DNA of 64,000 nt from Pleurotus ostreatus/Saccharomyces cerevisiae fusant (lineage: Eukaryota; Opisthokonta): assembly GCA_024196135.1 (NCBI GenBank), contig JAMQCK010000006.1:245264-309263 (forward strand), read 5' to 3'. The position numbers and the translations under genes were made by a program. The notes below the pieces were generated by a model. The model was not told the DNA's origin. It saw only the letters and a program-made list of their open reading frames with translations, and made no database searches. Below, in pieces: positions 58,061 through 64,000 of the stretch. Position 1 is the first letter of the stretch. Each line of letters starts with the position of its first letter.

Positions 58061-58345
58061 ATGGCGCCCGTATTCTTCGCCTCGTAGGTCCTCACTGGTC
58101 GACAGCGAGTTAGACCCTCCCTCCGACGAAGCGTTGAATTGGAGATATGTCGCTGGGGATTTATAATGAGACCTATGGCTTTGATAGCGCTCTCCGCGAT
58201 CCGCGCGCTGATGTAGGACGAAGCAGAAGAGCGTCGTGACTCGTGAACGAAGCCAGCGACGGCAAAAATGAGATCCGGAGAATGCCGAACGCATTCCCAC
58301 GCTAATAGAGCTACCTGGTTTCTACTCTTACTTCCAACATCGACC

Positions 58346-59590
58346 ATGGACGGTCTCATTCCACGTCCAGCAGCTCTCCCCAGCATTGAGCTCCAGCGCG
58401 GCGGCTACTTACCCTCGTCTGAGCAGACTCGAGCGATCGAGGAATACTCCACGCAGTTGCGGTCTGCGCAAGAACGCCTCGACGCGGAGATCGCGCGTCT
58501 CTCCGCTAGGCGCTGCGATATCGGGCGCGAATTAGAGATCAATCGCTCTCTTCTTGCGCCTGTGCACAGATTGCCTCCAGAGCTCCTCTCGGAAGTCTTC
58601 ACGCATGCAGCTCGGAACCTACGCTGGCCACAGACGCCATCGCTCTTCGCATTGACTCTGTGCTCCGTCTGCGCGACGTGGCGCGTGACGGCTCGTAGCA
58701 CGCCGCTGCTATGGCGGGATATTTATCTCAATCGCTGCATGGCAGGAAACGCTGGGAACCCATTTCTCCGCCTGCACATGCAGCTCTCGCGCCAGCGTCC
58801 GCTATGCATCTCCAGTGTGCGTTGCGAAGTTGCGCTTGTAGAATTCTTGAGCACGCTGCCGGAACCGGATGCTGCGCGCCTACAAGAGCTGGTACTCTCA
58901 GAGAACGGCAACACACTTTCGAAAATACAGGCTCGTCCACTCCCCGCCCTTTCTCGAGCAGTGATCACGATCCACGATACCTGCCCACCGGACGCATTCA
59001 ATGTTCTAGTGAATGCAAATTCCCTCAAAGACCTTACCATCACATACTACGCCGAGTGCACGGACGAAGAGCTCGAGAATGGCCTTGCTTTCCCCCGGCT
59101 CAACAACACCTCCGAATTTGCCTGCCTTACTCGAGTAAACCTTTTGCTCTTGGGCGACCTACCCATCCGGGCACTATTCCCTACATTTGCGAAGTTTGCG
59201 CCTACGCTGCGTGAGCTCGAGATAGGGGTCAATAGTTTCACAGATCTCGAAGATACGGCGCCTCACACCATAAACGACATGCCTCGCTTGCGCCACGCCA
59301 GCCTCGGGTACCACGCGCACGCATTCCTAGCGCACATCAACGCTCCAGAGCTTGACACGTTCAGATTGAGCAATACTTTCCATTCGGAATCATCAATAGC
59401 TTTCTCCCTCCCGGACTTCCTGCGGCGATCGGGATGCCCCATGCGTTCCTTCGGGATGAAGGGCCCACTGGATGAGACGGAACTGGAGACGCTCATCCAG
59501 TGCTTCGAGCGTATGGAGGGTCTCCGAGAGCTGATCCTGGAGGACGACCATACCCCTCAGGATAGCGTCCTTGCATGGTGGCGGTTCTGA
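58346..59590 (+). CDS. F-box/LRR-type protein D, possible C-terminal frameshift
   Basis: Predicted SCF substrate receptor from a different F-box subfamily than proteins A-C. The start was chosen at ATG 58346 (MDGLIPRPAALPSIELQRGG, good context CGACCATGG); an upstream in-frame ATG exists at 58268. A coiled-coil segment (TRAIEEYSTQLRSAQERLDA, ARLSARRCDIGRELEI) precedes the F-box VHRLPPELLSEVFTHAARN with LCSVCATWRVTARSTPLLW. LRRs follow (LQELVLSENGNTLSKI; LRELEIGVNSFTDLEDTA; LRELILEDDHTPQDS). The frame ends VLAWWRF with TGA at 59588-59590. Immediately afterwards another frame (59575-59817) continues with LTRLVCAEDEPPLLPRLSSL and SLKFLGNEGPL, which reads like the missing C-terminus, so a small indel near 59575 is likely. 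Confidence 0.8.
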   Translation: MDGLIPRPAALPSIELQRGGYLPSSEQTRAIEEYSTQLRSAQERLDAEIARLSARRCDIGRELEINRSLLAPVHRLPPELLSEVFTHAARNLRWPQTPSLFALTLCSVCATWRVTARSTPLLWRDIYLNRCMAGNAGNPFLRLHMQLSRQRPLCISSVRCEVALVEFLSTLPEPDAARLQELVLSENGNTLSKIQARPLPALSRAVITIHDTCPPDAFNVLVNANSLKDLTITYYAECTDEELENGLAFPRLNNTSEFACLTRVNLLLLGDLPIRALFPTFAKFAPTLRELEIGVNSFTDLEDTAPHTINDMPRLRHASLGYHAHAFLAHINAPELDTFRLSNTFHSESSIAFSLPDFLRRSGCPMRSFGMKGPLDETELETLIQCFERMEGLRELILEDDHTPQDSVLAWWRF

Positions 59591-60033
59591 CTCGCCTTGT
59601 ATGCGCTGAGGACGAGCCGCCGCTCCTGCCGCGTCTCTCATCGCTCTCGCTGAAGTTCTTGGGCAATGAGGGACCCCTTCCCACCTCTATCGTTACTCCT
59701 GTGGGTCTCATGCGATGGTCGCGCAGGGAGCCTCGAATATGCGCTGGACGTGCTGTGGCGGCTTTAGAGGAATTTTCGACCAATGCGGTCATTTCTGCAG
59801 ATACGACGGGCATGTAGATTGATTTTCGGCATCATAACATAGACTCGGACGAAATTACGATGATTTTGACGAGGCATGTAGCAACCTGGTCAATGGCGAA
59901 CAAGTGCACGGTAGATTATATATTGCTGTCTTATGTCTTCTTCACTTTTACGGCATAACAGGTAAGACGACGACCTTGAGAAATGCGGCGAAATTCGTCG
60001 AGTGCAATATGGCATATCGAGGGGACAGACTTT

Positions 60034-62400
60034 TCAATAAATTGTACCCTCCGTCGACTTGATCAGGTCGACCGCCTCTGCGCTCCGAGGAACAAAGCGG
60101 CACTTGTACTGCATCGGTTGTCTGTACCGGGAGGGAAACAGAATTAGTCCAACCTGCAATCCCCAAGCTTCGTCAAGCATACTCACAGCAAAATCCCGGA
60201 TCGCCACTCCCGCCTCGGCTCGATGAGACTGCCGTCCGGACGCTTTGCCTGGGTTCGAACATGAGCATCGGAACGGGGTCGGTGAGTCGTGGTACCCACC
60301 TTCTCGATGTTGTAGACGCGCAGGATAGAGGCGACCGTAAGCCAAGTTTCGTCGTAGGCGAAGTGGCGCCCAAGGCAGTTGCGGCGGCCAAACTACACGC
60401 GCAAATTGGCCTTCAGGTAAAAGAGGCGAATGACGAGGTTGCAGACGCACCCCGAATGCCAGCTCCGCCGGATTGCGTACGCTGGAGTCGAGCGTGCCTT
60501 CGGGAGTCAGGAACCGCTCAGGCTTGAAGTTGTATGGATCGGGGTACATGCGCTCGTCGTGGCACATAGACCTGTGAAAGAAGAGTAAAAGTACCCAACT
60601 TGTATGAAGACGCCTGGAGCCTGGAGCCGAAAGGACGCTCACCACACATTGGAGATTACCAGAGAGCGAGGTGGGATGGCGTATCCTTTGTAGATGTCAG
60701 GCTCTTCGCCGGTATAGGCGTGGGGGATACTCTACAAGGCGGTGGTCAGTAGTCATACGGTTACGCCGCATGCCTGAATATACCAGGCAAAGACGACAAG
60801 ACTCACAATTGCTAGCGCCGGCATCCATCGCAGGCTCTCACGCACAATAGCGGTGATGAAAGGTAGACGAGGTTCGTCAGCGTGAACAGGAAGCTGACCC
60901 GGCGCTCCATCTGATGTCTTCAGGGGCCCAAGGACGGCGTCCAGCTCGGCTTGCGCGCGACGCTGAGCGGTAGGGTTATGGAGCATTCCGAGGACGAAGT
61001 CAACGAGCGTGATAACCGTCTGAAGGATGTATGAGCACGTGAATAGGTGGTGTGCGACGGCCTTGTCGCTTTCGGGATTCTGTGCCAGCAGGAATGGCCT
61101 GTAGCCAGATCATCGTACTCACGGTGTCAGTGCCCGCGGTGTGCATTGTAGCAGCCGCATCGACAATAACGGCATCGTCAATGCCTTTCTCAATCGCCGC
61201 CGAGATGAAGGAGGGGGTGACGGTTTCTCCTTTTTCCTGCGACGACATGTTAATGAGCGGCTAGAAACGAGTATCTGTACACAACTCACCATATTACGTT
61301 TGACGTCGTAGAACGGACGATATATGATCTTCCGTGCTTTCTCTCGCCACTCGCGGGCTGTCCGCTTGAAGCCAGCGCCTGATAGAAGATTTCAGAAACA
61401 ACCCGCACGTCGTGTCACGACGAATACTGACCCGGCACCCACTCTGGGACGTACTTTAGAGCCGGGACCAAGTTGACCAAAAACGAGCTCGGCAGCAAAG
61501 CGAGGGACTGTATCCGCACGACCTCCTCCGATTCCTTGATGTATGGATCGTCCTTTTCGGCAACGTTGATCCCGTAAGCAACGTCCATGATGACCATGCC
61601 GGCCATGCTGAAGTTGCATATGAAGCAACGAAGGAAATTAGTAGACTAATTGGGAACGCACCGCCGCAGCTCCCTTTCAACGTCGTCTTCTCCCGCATTC
61701 ATCATTGCTCGGAGGAAAGCATGCGTTGCTCTGAGCTCTTGAGCGTGGTACTTCCCAACGGCTGTCGGATGCATCGCCCCATGCATGAGGCGGCGACGGT
61801 CGCGCCTGTGTTCTCATAAGTGAAGGACGGAAGTCTTCATATTGGGCTTACCCACCATTCCTGACCTGCACACGGGAGGTGTCTACGTCAGAAAATCAGC
61901 TACCGGCCGCGCACTTACCATACGGCTTAAATGCGAAGTTAAAATCGAGCTCCATGAGATCGACCGCCATGGGGAAATTCGGGCTGCGATGACAAGAAAT
62001 AAGGCTATCCCATAAGTGAGTGGCCGCAGTGAGCAAAGTTACGAACCGCCCAGAATAAGTTCTGGAGCGCTTCTCCAAGAGTTCGACAGCGGCTTCGTAG
62101 GTGTCGAGCACGATGATCGAGGTTCCCGGTACCTCGAGGTGCAGGATGTCGGTGTCTAGGTGGAAGGTATCAGCCTGTTAAGTTATTTTCTGACATGGAT
62201 AACGCACTAAAGTCTCGAGCCCATTGCATGAACGTCTCCCATTCACAGGATGGCGGCATATCGAGTAAGTTCCCGATTATTGGCAGCTTTCTGGGACCTG
62301 GAGGTAGAGGAATAGACCCTTTGCGGCCGTGGCTGTAGCGATAGAGCACAGCGCCAGTTACGGCGACCGCCACGACGAGAGAGAGGATATCAGAGATCAT
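60034..62400 (-). CDS. Cytochrome P450 monooxygenase, microsomal
   Basis: Haem-thiolate monooxygenase anchored in the ER. The ATG at 62398-62400 starts MISDILSLVVAVAVTGAVLY, an N-terminal membrane anchor, followed by the proline hinge LPPGPRKLPIIGNLLDMP. Downstream exons show RRLMHGAMHPTAVGKYHAQE (helix C region), TMHTAGTDTVS (I-helix oxygen-binding AGTDT), the ExxR motif in VRESLRWMPAL, the PERF region NFKPERFLTPEGTL and, across an intron, the haem-binding loop AFGFGRRNCLGRHFAYDETW. The end reads KCRFVPRSAEAVDLIKS, with the stop at 60034-60036. All key residues are present. About 510 residues in many short exons. It resembles the agaricomycete P450 group often annotated as O-methylsterigmatocystin oxidoreductase-like; substrate unknown. 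Confidence 0.92.
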
Positions 62401-62448
62401 GGTAGGTCGAAGAGCAAGGCACTTGGTCCAAGGAGCGGCGCTCAGGGC

Positions 62449-62455
62449 CTTTATA
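62449..62455 (-). promoter_or_regulatory. TATA box of the cytochrome P450 gene
   Basis: The minus strand reads TATAAAG about 50 bp upstream of the P450 ATG. Sequence and spacing fit a core promoter element. Confidence 0.5.
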
Positions 62456-63180
62456 CGACGTCCGTGTATCGCATGCCAAGAAGTAACGATTGTATATGCG
62501 TCACTTGAGGAGCCTCCCACTCAGTTCCAGATATACTTAAACCCACGAAGAGACTCCTGCGTGTCCGCTGACACAAGAGAGAACCTGAGAAGGTCGGAGC
62601 GGCTGGCATTGCGCGAGAATACAAAGACGTACTGTGGCATTGTAGCGGAGAGCCTGTCAGCCAACATTGACAGAGAACGTAGTACCTGACGTCGCGTGAG
62701 AGAGGGGAGGGACGAGCAATCGTAAATGGGTGGGAAGCGGCGTCCCCTCTTGACCCACGAAGTCCTTCTTGTGCCGTACAGACGAAGAAATCGGACGTGT
62801 ACGGATCACGCAGCCCTATCTCGCTGATCAGCGCAGGAATGTCGAGTGCATTTTCCTGCTGTTATTTCTTTGTTCATTTCGGGAAAATCAGAGGAGACAG
62901 AGGTTTTTTCATGCCGCTGTGATGGTTGTGATCAAGTTTATTTGCGGAAGGAATTGACACATGGAATTGTTCAATTCGGCCGGACCCGGCCGGTCAAACG
63001 GAACCGAATTCAAGTCAGTTCGTTTTCGCCTTTCACCGTCAAAATCGCCTGCAGGTAAACATGTGGACATAGCACGCATCGGACACACATATTTTGACAC
63101 GTACTTCTTCTCTTTCACCACCACCACCACCACCAGCATCTCCTCTCACACGGCCCCTCAAGTAACTCTTGACCAGCGTT
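62456..63180. other. Divergent promoter region of P450 and dioxygenase genes
   Basis: About 725 bp with no recognisable gene. It includes a short dyad (GGCCGG ... CCGGCC) near 62980-62996 and a CAC trinucleotide microsatellite at about 63116-63134, in the probable 5' leader of the dioxygenase gene. Confidence 0.4.
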
Positions 63181-64000
63181 ATGCCTCGCCGATCTCCCAT
63201 TCCTCCTTCCCCCATCCCGGCCGCGATAGCGAACGAGCTTGCTGCGTTTCGGGAGGTATTCTGGTCAAAACCGCCTTTTGTGAGCGGCGTCTACCCGATT
63301 GATCAGTCTAGCTACCAGCTGTACTACGGAGGCACGCAATATCCTAGGTATGTCCTCTCACAGTGGTCCATCGAACACGCTTTTGGGACTGATCGTCGCA
63401 CCTCGCCCAGGTGTATCGATCTGTTGAATGCATCCGAAGCCGACCTCCAAGCTCTCTCGGAGGCCTGTCAGCCCGCCTCGTTTGGTATGAACGACACGAA
63501 TGTGTACGACGAAAGCTATCGCAAGGCCAGGAAGATGGACGCGAGCGACTTTGCCGCCAAGTTCGACCCCGAGGCGTCGGGTTTGCTGGAATCGATTTGG
63601 CCCGATTTCCTCTCCGATGGCGGTGACACCAACAAGCGCGTCATCTGCGAGCTGTACAAGCTCAATGTCTATGGTGCGTCGACGACTTTTTGCGCGACAG
63701 TCTTCGCGTGTCCTGACGCAGAATACAACCAGGCCAAGACTCTTTCTTCAAGGCGCACAAGGACACTCCGCGCAGCGACACCATGTTTGGGTCGCTTGTC
63801 GTCGTTTTCCCCACGCCCCACGAGGGCGGCGCCCTCATCCTCCGCGAGAACGGCAAGGAGTGGACCTTCGACTCCGCCGCCGAAGTCCTCGCGGGCGACG
63901 CGCCCAAGATCGGCTACGTCGCCTTCTTCTCCGACGTCGAGCACGAGGTGACGAGGGTGACCTCCGGCTACCGCGTCACCCTCACCTACAACCTCTACTT
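63181..64000 (+). CDS. 2-oxoglutarate/Fe(II)-dependent dioxygenase, prolyl 4-hydroxylase type, 3' end outside window
   Basis: Predicted Fe(II)/2-oxoglutarate oxygenase. The ATG at 63181 starts MPRRSPIPPSPIPAAIANEL. Exons joined by short introns give VFWSKPPFVSGVYPIDQSSY, CIDLLNASEADLQALSEACQ, KARKMDASDFAAKFDPEAS and VICELYKLNVYG. After an intron comes DSFFKAHKDTPRSDTMFGSL, then VVVFPTPHEGGALILRENG, EWTFDSAAEVL and KIGYVAFFSDVEHEVTRVTS. The HxD iron motif is HKD. The H of DVEHEVTRV is in position for the distal iron ligand, and the R of SGYRVTL may bind 2-oxoglutarate. The frame is open at the right edge, so the protein is truncated only by the window. Substrate unknown. Confidence 0.85.

Overview
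The window is nuclear DNA from a filamentous basidiomycete, most likely an agaricomycete. The evidence is GC-rich coding sequence, many short (about 50-60 nt) GT-AG introns and closely packed genes on both strands. The gene content fits too: a fungalysin, a fungal-type three-domain tRNA ligase, a divergent G-alpha, a cytochrome P450, and a family of paralogous F-box/leucine-rich proteins. All gene models here were spliced by eye. Exon frames were followed through conserved motifs, so single boundaries may be off by a few bases.

Layout. 1-1790 (-): secreted M36 metalloprotease (fungalysin), cut by the left edge. 3336-5405 (+): exocyst subunit EXO70. 5614-8263 (-): tRNA ligase TRL1. 8567-14364 (-): ribosome-quality-control E3 listerin (LTN1). 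15230-17381 (+): an unrecognised multi-exon protein. 17719-19188 (-): F-box protein A. 20037-23801 (-): aldehyde dehydrogenase whose introns are swollen by minisatellites. 24262-25640 (+): small DUF202 membrane protein. 25.9-27.57 kb: intergenic mosaic of minisatellites ending at an intron-containing tRNA-Leu(CAG) gene (27593-27727, -). 28500-29975 (-) and 30736-32301 (+): head-to-head pair of F-box paralogues. 32381-35136 (-): karyogamy protein KAR5. 35400-37041 (-): PAAF1/RPN14-like WD40 protein. 37.0-39.9 kb: sparse region with two weak candidate secreted-peptide genes. 39886-43867 (+): CCCH/RRM/RBR ubiquitin ligase. 45386-47289 (+): atypical G-alpha. 47863-50950 (+): tRNA m5C methyltransferase NCL1/TRM4. 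51488-54763 (-): La-motif RNA-binding protein. 56120-58060 (-): decayed F-box gene. 58346-59590 (+): F-box gene with a frameshifted tail. 60034-62400 (-): cytochrome P450. 63181 to the right edge (+): 2-oxoglutarate/Fe(II) dioxygenase, partial.

There is no operon-like or biosynthetic cluster. Most genes are housekeeping (exocytosis, tRNA splicing and modification, ribosome quality control, proteasome assembly, nuclear fusion). They are interrupted by fast-evolving material: five F-box loci in two head-to-head arrangements plus one singleton, and a roughly 7.7 kb block (19.9-27.6 kb) where introns, a 3' flank and intergenic DNA have each grown their own unrelated tandem repeat with units of about 15-29 nt. 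That block is the most unusual feature. Other points worth attention are a near-perfect 26-bp palindrome carrying TATA boxes on both strands upstream of TRL1, a tRNA-Leu intron that folds into a 20-bp hairpin, and a G-alpha lacking the catalytic switch-II glutamine and the N-terminal myristoylation glycine.
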